Assembly (NCBI GenBank): GCA_014706385.1
Contig: JACGZH010000009.1
Location: 248,001 to 312,000, forward strand
Origin: Phaffia rhodozyma
Lineage: Eukaryota; Basidiomycota; Tremellomycetes; Cystofilobasidiales; Mrakiaceae
Direction: 5' to 3'
DNA length: 64,000 nt
Part shown: piece after piece, positions 47,919 through 60,166 of the stretch
Layout: the number at the start of each line of letters is the position of its first letter
Numbering within the stretch: position 1 is the stretch's first letter
Translations under genes and position numbers: made by a program
Notes under the pieces: model-generated
The model's database searches: none
Told to the model about the DNA's origin: nothing
The model's input: only the letters and a program-made list of their open reading frames with translations

Positions 47919-48937
47919 AATGTTGTCCCATCAAATAGCCAGTGTTTTCAACTGAGAGGACTCAGTCCAAGAAACGAAAGGGTCTGCGACTGTTTTACCA
48001 AGAGAAGCCTGAGAAAATTTAAAAGAAGCGAAGAAAGAGACTTGGAGAAAGAAGAAAGAAGGTGGTGGAAAAGAAATAAAGTATTCAGGTTGGGTTTCTT
48101 TTCGCCAGCTTGTTTGGTCTTAGAATCAAGCTCGTCATAGAAGTAATGATCGGGCAATGCTAATTGTTGTCCGTTCAGCTCACTCTGGCGCAGTATCGCC
48201 CTGACGGTGGGTGTCCATCAAATGAGATAGACTTTCTCATAACCCAAATTGACTAGTACAGGAGACATCAATCATAATCTCATCATACACATCTCATACA
48301 ATCTAAACGAGCAAGACTCCGTTGGTCGGTCCGGCTTGGCGAAAAGGTTTTTCCCATCTGGAAGATTTATCAAGCTTTGTGGGTTGTGCAATGTATTCTT
48401 GATGTTTATTCTCCGCCTTCCCGCTTCCCGTTCTTTGCCCTCTCTTAATTGCAATTGTATATCTTGATCCATCTTACCCCGGTCTTCCCTTTTCGCCGGA
48501 TGATCCTATGGCCTGTGGAGTCTGACTGTATGCATCAAGAGCCATACAATCAACCAACTCACTGTCTCCAGTTGTCTGTCTTTCTCTCACTACCAGCTTG
48601 CCTTCATCTTATATTATTCTACTCTACACCCACGTGCAGTGCGGCCCGTTGCCCCTTTCCCCAATCTCCATATTTTCTCGGGCTCCTTCTGTTTCGGCCT
48701 TCTCAGGATAAACTTATCTCTTTTTGATTAGAGCTAGAGCCGACAATTTAGTATTGATCTCAACAGCACGTGATTGAAAGTCACGTGCACTTACATTCTC
48801 AATTGCTGTGTAATCAACACGTGACTGCCAATCCAAAAATTCCCGCCTGAATACTCTACTTTTCGCTTCCCTCGTCCTCAGTCTTTCCTTGCAACTCCTC
48901 CCCTCTTCCCCTCCAAACCCACAGAGACACGCTTACC
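47919..48937. promoter_or_regulatory. Divergent promoter region, zinc-cluster gene / NOP2
   Basis: About 1 kb between start codons of opposite genes, with no gene seen inside. The NOP2-proximal half holds the CACGTG cluster and ends in a C/T-rich leader. The other half, next to the zinc-cluster gene, is purine-rich on the plus strand. Confidence 0.65.
48631..48823. promoter_or_regulatory. Four CACGTG boxes upstream of NOP2
   Basis: CACGTG lies at 48631-48636, 48767-48772, 48782-48787 and 48818-48823; the last three fall within 57 bases, 115-171 bases before the start codon. Three carry the extended form CACGTGA on one strand. CACGTG is the core of bHLH factors such as Cbf1 or Myc-type regulators. 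Confidence 0.7.
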
Positions 48938-51710
48938 ATGGGAAGATTAGCGAAGAACAAACAGGGACCCCCCCAAACGCTCGAGACTCCTGCAGCTTCG
49001 TCTGGACCTCAAGGATCCAAGCGAAAGGCGGACGGCTACGTCCCTCGATCAGGTGGAAAGAAGGTTAGATTGGATGCCAAAGGTCGTAAGATCAAGAACC
49101 CCAAAAAGCCGGTAGAGTCCAGTGTGTCTGGCTCGGCAAAGAAGACTAAGGGGAAGAAGAAGTCTGAGGCAGATGATATGGAAGATGAGGCGTGAGTATC
49201 ATGTTTCCTATAGATGCTCCTGAGAGTTTAGCTCTGCATCCCTTCTTGAGCTCACCTCCCAATCCTCTGATCGTTCCTCTACTTTGACTTTCTTCTTCGG
49301 TTCATGTAGAACTATGCTTGATGGATTCAGCGATGATGAAGAGATCGGAGAGGAGTTCCAGCTGGCTGGAGGGTAGGTTTTTTCCTATCTTTCTCGTAAT
49401 CGTCTTTTTCTTTGTTCAAAGGCCTGCTCTCGCTAAGCGTGTCCCGGTCTGTCAAACCTAATGCATATTCACAGCAACGATGACGAAGGCATGCCCCGAC
49501 CCGCTCCTCGGGAGTTGCAATTTAGTGACTCGGAAGCCGAATCTGATGATTTCTCTGATGATGAGGCTGGTCAACTTCCACCAGGAGCTGATAACCAATT
49601 CAATCTCGATGAAGGAGACTTCCCATCCGACTCCGACGAAGACGGCGAGTTCTTGTCTGGAGAAGAGGATACTTCGGGAGCAGAGACATCCGAAGATGAG
49701 GAGCCAGCAGCAAAGTCTTCCAAAGTTCCTCAGGTCGACTCGGACGGAGACGAGATTCAGACAAATATCCTTGGCGAGGATGGTGAGCCAATCGATGGCG
49801 AGGACGTCGAGGACGATGATTCGTTCGATGGAGAGGAGAAGTTCGAGCTACCCAGTGTGGAAGAGAGGGAGACCGAGAAGACGAAAGGTGTTGGCGAAGG
49901 TGGACTCCGAAAGGTTGAGCGACGATTGGGCGAGTTGATTCGGATTTTGAGTGACTGGAGCAAGTTTGGGGGGAAAGACGGAAAGTATGTGGTTCTTCTT
50001 CCTTGGAATTTTTCCTACTTAGGCCATGGCGCTAAATTCTCCTTCCTCTCTCTTGTAAATGGCTACGATCATCTAACCAGGTCCAGGTCAGAGTACTGGG
50101 AGCAATTGATTACCGATATCGCAACCTACTATGGCTATAACGAGTTCCTTGCTGAGAAGCTTCTTCAGCTTTTCCCCTTGTCTGAGGTTTGTTTCATACT
50201 CATCTGATCATCTCTTTTCTTACCTCGTCTCGCTCACTAGCTTTCATCTTCTGATGCCTTTCTTATTGCTTTAGGCCATCGCTTTCTTTGACGCCAACGA
50301 GACGCCGAGACCAGTGACGATCCGAACCAACACACTCCGAACGAGGCGACGGGATCTTGCTCAAGCGTTGATCAGTCGTGGAGTCAACCTCGAGCCGATA
50401 GGAAAGTGGACCAAGGTTGGATTGCAGGTGTTCGAAAGTGCCGTCCCGATCGGTGCTACCCCAGAGTACCTCGGAGGTCATTACATGCTTCAAGCCGCTT
50501 CTTCTTTCCTCCCGGTCATGGCCCTTGCGCCTCAACCGAACGAGCGAGTGCTCGACATGGCCTCTGCCCCTGGTGGAAAGACGACGTACATCTCTGCTCT
50601 CCTTCAGAACACCGGACTTGTGTTTGCGAACGACTCAAACAAGGCCCGAACAAAGAGTCTCACGGCAAACATCCACCGACTGGGTTGCAAGAACGTGGTG
50701 GTCTGCAACTACGATGGAAGAGAGTTCCCTAAGGTGATGGGTGGTTTCGACAGAGTCCTTCTCGACGCGCCTTGCAGTGGAACGGGTGTCATCGCCAAGG
50801 ATGCCAGTGTCAAAGTCAACAAGGTGAGTATCTTGTGTGCTATACGTATCATGTTCGACAAGGCTCGTTATCGTTGTCTGTCCATACTTATCTTCATGTC
50901 CCTCTCTATCTACCTTAAAGTCCGAGCGAGATTTCCACCTCCTTTCCCACCTTCAAAAGCAACTCATTCTTTGTGCTATCGATTCCATCAACCCAGACTC
51001 GCCCACTGGTGGTTACCTTGTGTATTCAACTTGTTCCGTCACTGTGGACGAGAACGAGTCGGTGGTGGAGTACGCGTTGAGGAAGCGACCGAACGTCAAG
51101 TTGGTTGATACTGGTCTGGAGTTTGGAAGAGAAGGTTTCGCAAACTACAAGGGCAGAGTGTTTGGAGACAGAATGAAGCTTACTAGACGATACTGGCCTC
51201 ACGTCCACAATGGTAGGTTTCAACCTTCATCTTTTCATCATGTTTTCTGTGTTTGTGTCTGATTGCTGATCATCTTTACCATACACACTTTTTCTCTCAG
51301 TTGACGGTTTCTACGTCGCAAAGTTCAAAGTTTCCCGACTGTCCAAGAAGGCTCGACTCGCCCAGGAGTCCGAGGCTGAACCAGCCGATGAGGTGGATGA
51401 GCCGTTCGTTCCGCTGCCAATCTCTGTTGAAGAGGAGGAGAAGGCGTTGGAAGAGGCGGAGAAGGTCAAGAAGGAGGGAGAGAGCGTCAAGTTCGACGAT
51501 GAAGAGGACAAGAAGATTATCGAACGTACGTGCCTTTCTACCTCTGGCTTTGTTAGTTTTAGGGATGACCATCTCACCTTGCTTACCGCTTGCTTTCTTC
51601 CATTGTTGTTCCCCTTCAAACAGACTCGACTCGAAAGCACCTTAAAAAGACGAAGGGAATCAAACTTACCCCTAAAACGTCTACTTCCGGACCTGCGAAG
51701 ACTGCTTAAC
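48938..51710 (+). CDS. NOP2: Nop2, 25S rRNA m5C methyltransferase
   Basis: Nucleolar RNA cytosine-C5 methyltransferase needed for large-subunit assembly. Starts MGRLAKNKQGPPQTLETP. The N-terminal third is Lys-rich, then very acidic ('SDSEAESDDFSDDEAG'), as in yeast Nop2. The catalytic half reads 'YYGYNEFLAEKLLQLFPLSE', 'RPVTIRTNTLRTRRRDLAQA', 'GATPEYLGGHYMLQAASSFL', 'VLDMASAPGGKTTYISALLQ' (SAM site), 'RVLLDAPCSGTGVIAKD' (motif IV, cysteine) and 'GYLVYSTCSVTVDENE' (motif VI, catalytic cysteine). Then come 'LTRRYWPHVHNVDGFYVAKF' and a Lys/Glu-rich tail ending TSTSGPAKTA. Eight or so exons; the last begins after the acceptor at 51623. Stop TAA at 51708-51710. All motifs are intact. Confidence 0.95.
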
Positions 51711-52277
51711 GCATCACATCCTTCACCGCCCATCTTGATTTTGTATCACATCTTCTTCTTCCACTCAATCCTTCTCATTCATTTGATAAATTTCTATCCT
51801 GTTCTTTTGTGGTTATATTCTCCATCCATCTTTCCTTCTATGGCACATAGAACTCTCTCTTTCTCAAACTCTATCGTTCTGTCAGGATCTATGCATAACG
51901 ATTCTCTCATCCCTCAAAGAGAGACGACGTTTTCTCTTTTTTTTCCTTGGCTTGTAGAAGATTAAAGATATAATCAAGGGATAGGAAGATCAAGGGTAAA
52001 AAGAAAGAAAAAACCTGATGTCGGTACACGCCGGAAGGCTAGCCTGGCTATAATGAGTTGAAATCATGGGGGGTTGAGAAGAATAGGAAGACCCGATGGG
52101 GACGAATTTGCTTGAGCCTATCGCACTACTCCGAAAAGAAGAGAGAGAAAAGAAGGATCCATCTCGGCCACATTGTCCCAAATCCTCAACCTAAACTATC
52201 TAGAACTCCAACGTAGAGCATCTCTAGGAAACATAGGATCCTTGTTCGAGGGAAAATCATCAAGAAGGAGCGGAAGC
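51711..52277. other. Spacer between NOP2 and the PPCS gene
   Basis: 51711-51960 is T/C-rich (NOP2 3' flank). The rest is mixed and contains the promoter of the downstream gene. No gene is seen. Confidence 0.55.
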
Positions 52278-53895
52278 ATGTCAATCTCAACGACATCATA
52301 TTTTACTACCCAGGCACCACCGCCTCAGTTGGAGCATGATCAAGCGAAAGCACAAGAGTTCATTTCGAGAATGAAGGGACTTGGAAGACGGGTCGTTTTG
52401 GTTACCGTACGTCTGACTCTCTCCTGTCGGTCTCCCTGCTTGAATTTGATCCTGGTTTCACTGGGTGAAGACCACAGAGCAGAAGGGGATATAAAGATGC
52501 AGATGTTAATCTTCAAACCCATGGTCTTTCTTTCTGGAATACGTATGTAGAGCGGAGGAACTAGTGTCCCTTTGGAGAAGAACATGTACAGTGTCCCACC
52601 TCTCCTTTTTCTTTTCACTGCTCCCGTTCTAAGTGTTGCTTAGATGTTAGAGGGGAAAGATCTAAACTTCCGGTGATTTCTCATCTCAACCACAGGGTCC
52701 GGTTCTTGGATAACTTCTCAGCTGGTACGTATGCCAAAGCCAATTGGGTATCCGTTCGAAGGTGGCCCTTTGCATTTACTTACTCGGAGAGGAAGATGGC
52801 TCAATGGTTGAACAGGAACAAGAGGAGCGACCTCAGCCGAATATTTCCTCTCCCATCCATCATACTCTGTGATCTTTCTCCACCGACAGCATTCCCTTCT
52901 GCCATTCTCTAGACATTACTCTCATTCTACTCGGCCCTTTCTCGATCTCCTAACCATCAAGCCGGATGTCTCTCCCTCATCATCAACTTCAGCAGAAACA
53001 TCATCCTCATCAAAGATAGAAGTCCATCCTCCAGAGATCTCAAGACTGCTGCCTATCTTGGCTAAGCATCATCAAGTCCAAGAGGAAGGCACGCTACTAA
53101 CAATTCCATTCGTCACAGTGAATGAGTACTTGTGGTTGTTGAGAGGTATCAGTCAGGTCATGGGAAGTGAACACGGGGTTGGTAGACATGGGTTGTTCTA
53201 TCTGGCAGCCGCGGTCTCTGATTTCTATCTGCCTGAAGAAAAAATGGTCGGTTTATCTGTGTCCTATAGATCGAGACATAAAGTTTTTGAAAGGGGCTGA
53301 TGTATTGCCTTTTCCTCTTCAAACGTGGTGTGCGGACGAGAAAACCATAGGCGGAGCATAAAATCCAATCGGGTCCAGTAGCTGGTTCGGATGGCCGGCT
53401 AACGTTGGTCATGGATCAAGTACCAAAAATCCTCAAGCCGCTGGTAAGCGAGTGGACTAAAGAGGGTTATGTTGTCTCTTTCAAGGTAGGCTTTCCCGTG
53501 TGTTTTCCGAAGTATCCAAAGGTTTGGACTACCATTCTGACGCTAGCATTCTACTATCTTCCGTTTTCCAGTTGGAAACGGATGAATCTTTACTTCTTCC
53601 TAAAGCGCGAGGTGCCCTCGATCGATATAACCACCAGATGGTCATCGGCAACGATCTTCACCGTCGAAAGTTTGAAGTCGTCTTTGTCGAGCCTGCCTCC
53701 AGCTCTTCCACGCCTTCTTCTTCGTCCTGTTCATCGGCAACCACGAACATATCGAATGAAGGATCTGAGAGAACTTACGATGAAACTTGGATCAGGCTGG
53801 AAGGTGGAAGGGAGTCAACTGAAGAGATCGAGAAGGTTATCGTTGAGAGTTTAGTGGAGAGGCATGGGCGATGGATTGAGCGAGTTGAGAAATAG
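52278..53895 (+). CDS. CAB2: Phosphopantothenoylcysteine synthetase (eukaryotic PPCS)
   Basis: Joins phosphopantothenate and cysteine in coenzyme A synthesis. Start at 52278 ([17 protein letters not shown]), the first ATG of the frame. Spliced exons read '[20 protein letters not shown]', '[20 protein letters not shown]' (the FSxGxRG signature of CoaB), '[20 protein letters not shown]', '[12 protein letters not shown]', '[20 protein letters not shown]' (AAVSDF motif), '[20 protein letters not shown]' and '[20 protein letters not shown]'. Then '[20 protein letters not shown]', '[20 protein letters not shown]', and a C-terminal helix before stop at 53893-53895. A small exon between the donors at 52556 and 52725 carries [10 protein letters not shown]. 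It has no CoaC decarboxylase domain, as usual in eukaryotes. Five or six exons. Confidence 0.93.
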
Positions 53896-54177
53896 ATGTA
53901 TAACAAGATTTCATACATAAATCATTAACATGCGTAGACATGCCTTTCACCCGATTTTAGTAGCCTTTCATCCGAACGCATTCGGTTGTCTTCTGTACAT
54001 CCTAGACGACACTTGGCGCTGTGTCTAACGCTAGCAAGGACTCCAGTTATGAAAGTTGATGGAGGGTGACTAACCACATCGAACGTATATCATCTTCTCC
54101 TTCCATCTCATCTCTCCGTTCTAACCCATCAGCTTCATCTCTCTCTTGTATACATCTGTACCCACGTACATCCTGCT
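53896..54177. other. Spacer upstream of the hydrolase gene
   Basis: Short intergenic stretch of about 280 bases. The last 80 bases are C/T-rich, like other plus-strand leaders. No feature is seen. Confidence 0.5.
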
Positions 54178-55730
54178 ATGCAGGCTAAGACATTCAAGAC
54201 CTCACGATCTCTTACATACTCCTATCTGTACACTTCACCCTCAAACCCATGGCTTCCCACCCTTCTTTTCATTCACGGTTTTCCTTCGACCCATCGAGAC
54301 TGGGACGCTCAGACATCGTTCTTTGCCTCTAAAGGCTATGGAATCGTCTGTCCCGACATGCTTGGCTACGGCCAGACGGATAAGCCTGATGATCCTAGCC
54401 TTTACATCCACAAGTCTCTGGCTGATGATCTGATGGAAGTCTTGGAAAGCGAAAAGGTTGGGGATGCTATTGTCATTGGGCATGACTGGTCAGTTTTCTG
54501 ATTTCCTTATGTGTTATGTTTTCCTGCGCTTCGACAGTGAAGGAGACAATCATATGATAACGGCCTGAACATATTGACCTTGCCATTGCGATACTATAAT
54601 CCTATAGGGGATCAGCCACTGCTTCGAGATTGGTAACTTATCATGAAGATAGGTTTCTCGGCTTTGCCTTCACTGCCGTTCCATTCAACCCTCCTCGGCC
54701 TGTTCCTCCTCTGGATATCATGTTGGGGCACCTTAAGAAGACGGTCGGTAGTGAACTCTTTGGGTACTGGAAGTTTCTCAGTATCGATGGAGTCGAGAAG
54801 ACTCTCCTCGAGAACGTATGTTGCCTTGTTGTCCTGCTTTACTCTTGGTTTGTGATTTCGATCGATAGAAGCTAACATTTTTTGGAATTCTTCGAACACT
54901 CTATTTATTCGACAGGTTGAAGGATTTGCTCATCTTCTGTTCCCAGACGATCCTACCTTGTGGAGAGAGTACGTTGCACCGGTTGGTGGGATGGATCGAT
55001 GGCTTCAAGAGAAGAAACAGTGCGCTTTGCCTTCTTACATGTCGCAAGCCGTCCGTATTTCTTTTGCACTCGCTCTTGACCCTTCTCATCCTCCTAAACC
55101 CAGCTATGTTGGGTTTCTATGCGCTCAGTCAATACTGACACGAGTAATGGATAAACTTTTTGGTTTCCGGTTTCTTCGTTAGAGCTTTGATGCCAAAGTA
55201 GCCGAGTTAGTCGAAGGTGGGATGTATGCCTCATTGAACTACTACCGGATCGTTGCTCAGGGACTGGAGAACGATGACAACGCAGGTTTGTGATTCTATT
55301 ATGTCGAATGGCTATAATCAAAAGGCTAAAGTCGACTCTTTCGCGCTCTTTTGTCAATCCGATCGTTCTAACAGCCGTGCGGGATCGAACAAAGCTATCG
55401 AAACCAAGTTTTTTCGCAGCTGCCCTACAGGATTATGTCTGTATTCCTGAGATTGGCAAGGAATCATTCAAAAACAACGCGGTGGATGCTACGATCGTTG
55501 ATTTCGATACCGATCACTGGTTCGTCTCTTTTTGTTTTTTCAAACGGTCACCGGTTTTGTCTCTCGACGTATATTTCGTACTTGTTTATCTTCCTTCATG
55601 CGCTAATACCGACTAATGATTTTCCTTTTGTCGTCTCAGGATTCAACTTGCTCAGCCAGCTCGGTTTAATGAGGAGCTCGAAAAGTGGATCTCGGAAAAA
55701 GTCTTGAATACTAGGAAGGCTCAACTTTGA
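54178..55730 (+). CDS. Epoxide-hydrolase-like alpha/beta hydrolase
   Basis: Soluble alpha/beta-fold hydrolase, probably an epoxide hydrolase. Starts MQAKTFKTSRSLTYSYLYTS. It shows the HGFP oxyanion motif ('LLFIHGFPSTHRDWD'), 'GYGIVCPDMLGYGQTDKPDD', and the nucleophile elbow VIGHDWGSATASRL with Asp as nucleophile. A cap region follows with tyrosine-bearing segments ('MYASLNYYRIVAQGLENDD'). The catalytic His lies in 'FDTDHWIQLAQPARFNEELE'. About six exons. Stop TGA at 55728-55730 (end NTRKAQL). The HGFP/GHDWGS pair and the final DHW are those of the epoxide hydrolase branch. Haloalkane dehalogenase is a less likely alternative. No signal peptide. Confidence 0.88.
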
Positions 55731-56015
55731 AGGCGTATTGGACCAGTAGAGTCTTCAGACGATCTGGCTTTTTTGGAGTAGATAGTAAGAAGAATCAAAT
55801 AAATAATCAGGAAAAAGAAAAACACTTGATTGTGTCATGCGATCTTTCTCAGAGAGTTCGAATAAGTTAATCATTCATAGTGCGGTCGGCATATATAACA
55901 CATCTCTCGAAACGATGGGAGCAGAAAAGCAGAAGAGCAATCACAACGCAAACGTTGGCAAGTTAGGTCAAGATGAAAATCATAGAGAAAGAAGTACCCA
56001 GGATGATCTCAAAGA

Positions 56016-58148
56016 TTAACCCTTCTGCCACCAAGTCCTGTCAAACCAATCGAGACGGTTTCAAGAAGAAGAGAGAAAAGGATCTTTGATCAGCTTTCGT
56101 AATGATAGTTACCTGGAACGAATGAACACGAAAAGAAGGACGAACGTCTTGGTACCCTCGAGACCTAGCGTCTCCAGTCGTGTGATCTCTTCTTCCGTCA
56201 ATCGGAAGCCAAGGGCTGCGTTAAGTGATTCGATCGATCGATTGTTTATTCATTCATTAATCCATTTGTTAACCAAAACCGAAGATGTGCCTGTTAGACG
56301 CAAGTTGTTTAAGAGAGAAGAGATAGTCGTTGAACTTGCCTTGAGCGTTTTGCTTGGCTTGGGATGCGTTCTTGGCTCCTCCAAGAGGAATAGCCCCTGT
56401 TGAGTCAAGCCACCCAGAGTCAGAGCCGATGCAGGTTGGCACATACACCAGAGGGAGGAACTCAGAGAAAGAAAAAAGGCACCTTTGGACAACACCCAGT
56501 TGAGAGCGATCGCTCCGATTGAGACGTTTCTCTTCTCGGCAATCTCGCGCATACCCTCTACCAGCGGATCAACAAGGTTCATGGGGATGTTGGAGAACCT
56601 GGGGAATGTTGAGGAGAGGATGTATGTCAGCTGAGAGTAGAGGAAAAAAAAGACAAAGTAAAAAGAACAAACCGGACCTTCGACCTGATGTAGGTGGGTT
56701 CGCCGCAGAGTACTTTCCAGTCAATCGACCTTGAGCCAGAGGAGAGTCTGGAAGAATTCATCGAGTTGAATAACCCAGAATCAGCGAAAGGCCCAAGTAA
56801 GCTTCTGGGCAAAACAGAAAGCAACGATCAGGTCACTCACAAGCCAAGCAGACGACACCTCTCTTGTTCATCTCCTCGATCAATCCACTTCGAAGAGGGT
56901 ACTGCCTGATCAAGTTGAGCTCGATCTGGTTTGACGCAAGGGGCACGCCATGGGACTCAAGCACGTCTGAGATCTTGATGAGCTGCTCTTTACTGAAGTT
57001 GGACACGCCCACCGTCTAAGGTGCCCGGGTCAAGGAGAACATTTGAGATTTCGCGCTTGATGCATGTACTGAAGAAGGAAACGAGAGATCTTTGAAGAAA
57101 ATACCTTTGTAAGTCCTTGTTTAACACATTCGGCCAGCTCCCTACCTTGGGCCTCCCACGAGTGGAAACCGATGGGACCATGGATCTATGTTGCGAAGAA
57201 GTCAAGCCGCCGATTCAGCTCCTTCAGTTGTCGATCCTGCCCACATAGCATGAAGGAAAGAAGGGAACTTGAGAGAGACACACTGGGAACTTACCTGGTA
57301 GAGATCGACTGAGTCCAAACCCAACCTGGCCAAACTTTTCTTCAACCCAGAGACAAGTCCAGGAGTGAAGAAGAAAGGGTTTGAGGGACTGGGAATAGGA
57401 AGCCACTACACCATATACATGTGTACCCAAGATCGAACCAAGATGAACAAACGCGTTCGATAAACATCTTTCATAAGCTACCGGTCGATCTGGAGGAAAA
57501 CAGACAGACCTTGGTAGCAATATGGATCTTGGCTCGTTGCTCAGGTGTCAGAGACTTGATGATCCGTCCGATGATTCTCTCGGACTCTCCTTTCGCATAG
57601 ACCTGAGATGTGTACGAACATGAGGACGTTCCAAACGCAACATCAGTCTCATCGAGCGAGCGAGACAAAGAACACTCAAACGTCACACGATCAGGTAAAC
57701 GACATCTTACCTCGGCTGTATCGAAGAAACCACCCTGTTGCTCAAGGGCCTCCAAGAAAGCAAGCTTGATGTTCTCGAAATCTAACCATCCGTACCAGCC
57801 GAGATGTCAGTATGGACACGACTGTTCTGGTGCTCGCCTCTATGATCCGCTGGTTGCATCCGTCTTCGATCGGAGAACGTATAAAGACAAGGATATGGAT
57901 GGAAAGCACGAACCTTCCTCCTTGTAATCCCAGATCTGAGAGTCTCCCCAAGCCCAGGTTCCAGTGGCCATGACTGGAACGGCCACGTCGCCATCTCTTC
58001 CCCGGAGCTGAACCCGAGTGTCGATAGTGGGAATGACTGAGCTATCTAGTAGTGGATTGGCAGGTACGGTCGACATGGTACGGATGATGGTTGTTGGTCT
58101 GATAGATGTGTGTCTGAGGAACACCGGCAGAACTTTCTGTATCACCAT
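56016..58148 (-). CDS. Aldo-keto reductase
   Basis: NAD(P)H-dependent oxidoreductase with a TIM-barrel fold. The upstream ATG (58148) adds a basic segment 'MVIQKVLPVFLRHTSIRPT' that could target mitochondria. A second ATG at 58076 (MSTVPANPLLDSSVIP) gives a cytosolic form. The fold is clear: 'VPVMATGTWAWGD', 'GFFDTAEVYAKGESERIIGR' (catalytic Asp and Tyr), 'AKIHIATKV' (Lys), 'VDLYQIHGPIGFHSWEAQ' (His), 'KTVGVSNFSKEQLIKISDVL', 'SNQIELNLIRQYPLRSGLIE', 'VVCLAYSPLAQGRLTGKY', 'SIGAIALNWVLSKGAIPLGG', 'AKNASQAKQNAQALGFRLTE' and 'EEITRLETLGLEG'. The intron before 'ALGFRLT' starts GC and ends AG (56216-56339). The last exon ends TWWQKG, with stop at 56016-56018. About eight exons. Confidence 0.9.
56216..56339 (-). 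other. Non-canonical GC-AG intron
   Basis: Inside the aldo-keto reductase gene the exon ends ..AACGCTCAAG and the intron begins GCAAGT, ending AACGCAG. Splicing there joins NAQ to ALGFRLTEEE, the family-expected sequence. The nearest GT donors break the frame. Confidence 0.75.
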
Positions 58149-58256
58149 CGTCGGCTTCAGGACTTATAAGACACCGTTGCCGTCTTAAATTAACATCTAC
58201 ATTGTCAATCTTCTTTACAAATCTGCCAGCCCGGATCCTCGCGTCCAGGCTTACTC

Positions 58257-59859
58257 TCAGCCGTCTCCCTTATGAGCGCCCTCGACCGGGTTGCCTGGTT
58301 GGGCTGGCTCTTTCGTGTCTCCAGTATCGAGAACTTCCCATTCGTCCTCCTTGTCCTTATCTCTGTCTTTACCTCTATCTCTTTCCTCTCTGCGAATCCT
58401 TCGTTTCCGTCTCCGGTCTTCTCTCTCTTCCGGAGTTTCTTCCCTCTTCAACCGTTCTTTCTCCTTTCTTCGCACCTCTCGATCAAGCTGTCTATCAACT
58501 CCGCTCTTGCTGGAACTTCCTACCACGCCCTTCAGACTTAATTGGATTCGTTCTAACTTGACTGGCTCGATGATTTTTCCGTCAAAGCTGATCCCTGCGC
58601 CAGCAGTAGCCGTCCCGCTTGAACCAGGCGGGTTCCCTTCCTCGATGATTCGCCAGAGATTTCTCAGCACATACGAACTTTCGTGAAGCGGAATCTGAAT
58701 CCCAACGTGCGCAGCTAGATAACAGACATCGTACTGCACCGCAGCGAGAGACAGGGTGATAGTCTTGGATGACTTTTGAGGATATGTCAAGGGAAGCGCC
58801 GTCGGGTTTAATCCAAGCGAGGGAAAATGCGGGGACGGCAATAGAGACGGAGGAGAGAGGACGGGAGTAAAGGGAAGCCCGGTAGGCAACGCCAGATAGG
58901 ACGAAAAAAGAAGGAGTAGGTGTAGTGTCTGTTGCAGTGCAGCCGTGGTTTCTAATGGAGGATAGACTGTCGTTCGATCGTAAACAAAAGCATACTCGTC
59001 AGGATGATAAGATTCTCCTCTCTATTTCACGACTTTACATCTCAGACCAAGACACAGAGGTAAAAACTGACGTTGCATGTCTCCAGGAAGAGGCAACACC
59101 ACCCCCGCCACGCTATCTTCTTGCCCCTTGCTTCCTTGACTCTGTCCGTTGGAACCTGCTCCGACGGCCCTGGCGCCTAGACCCAACCCCTCTTCGTCCT
59201 CAGAGTCGTCCTCCTCGTCTCTGCCTCCTAGGTGAACATCAAACGCGAACATGACCTCTCTCAAGAGGATTTGTCTGGTTTGGAGAAGGGCAAGCGCATG
59301 CCATGGTGTAGGAACAGAAAGAGAAGCTGGATGAGGAGCCTGGAGGAGGTATGATCGTCTGAGGATCAGATGAGAGTCCAAGTTAACGATCTGTAGTTTG
59401 ACTAATGATGACGATACCCCGTTGTGCACATCATGATCAGCTCGTTATCGAACGACAATATTTCATCCTCAGACAAGAGTAGAACACAATCAGACCTACG
59501 AGCTTGGTTTCTTCTTCGAGCGAGCTCAGTGTACTTTTTGATTATGTTCAAACTTCGTCGCTTCTCAGCCAGTTTGCCCTCGAGGTCTCTTACTTGATGC
59601 AACCCACCTGGGCCATCAAGTGTGTCGGCTGTTGTGCGTTCGATATGTCTTTTCAAAGAAGCTTTCAACGCAGTCTCTGCTACACGGTGTTGGAGAAGGC
59701 TATATGTTTGTTCAAGATATACAATGAGCCTCTCATAGAGGTAAACGATGGAGACATCGCGATAGGATGGTGTGCACAAGAGACTCACCGACGAAGTACA
59801 CATTCCGCACAGATCATGCTAGCCGACGAACGGCAAACGGAGCAAACGACAGGAGCCAT
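58257..59859 (-). CDS. Atg14/Barkor-like subunit of the autophagy PI3-kinase complex
   Basis: Likely targets Vps34 PI3-kinase to sites of autophagosome formation. The first conserved ATG (59857-59859) gives MAPVVCSVCRSSASMICAEC; the N-terminal cysteine pairs CxxC...CxxC are characteristic of Atg14. Coiled coil follows ('RVAETALKASLKRHIERTTA', 'VRDLEGKLAEKRRSLNIIKK'). The C-terminal half reads 'PTPWHALALLQTRQILLREV', an acidic loop, 'HLLLLFSSYLALPTGLPFTP', 'ITLSLAAVQYDVCYLAAHVG' and 'QIPLHESSYVLRNLWRIIEE'. The 'L.YNV.YL...G..IPL......L.NLW' pattern matches the UVRAG/Atg14 domain. The tail is extremely Arg/Lys/Asp-rich ('REERDRGKDRDKDKEDEWEV'). Four or five exons; stop at 58257-58259. Atg14 over Vps38 is chosen because of the cysteine pairs. 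Confidence 0.72.
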
Positions 59860-60166
59860 TACCGACAGGCAGGGGGATATCGACGTATGGTACGGCCAAG
59901 AGCGTTCAGCATGGACTTGAGCAAGGCCCTCTGAGAAAGAGAGATGATGGTGTGGATGGTGTGGATGGTGAGTGATCGTTGTTATCGGTTGACCGTCGTT
60001 GATGTCTTTCGCTCGTGCTTCCTCCACTTTATTAATCATACACAACCATCATCGTCATCATCACCATCGTTCGCTGGCCTACTCTTCTCTCCGGTCGCTA
60101 CCTTCCGTTCATCGTCTACCCGTGTCCTATCTCGTAGGATAGGAAGGCCTCAGATTATCCCAGTGC
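59860..60166. promoter_or_regulatory. Divergent promoter, ATG14-like / MOCS1
   Basis: About 300 bases between start codons of opposite genes. Contains a GGATGGTGT tandem repeat at about 59946-59968 and an ATC/CAT-rich stretch at 60047-60070. Confidence 0.6.
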
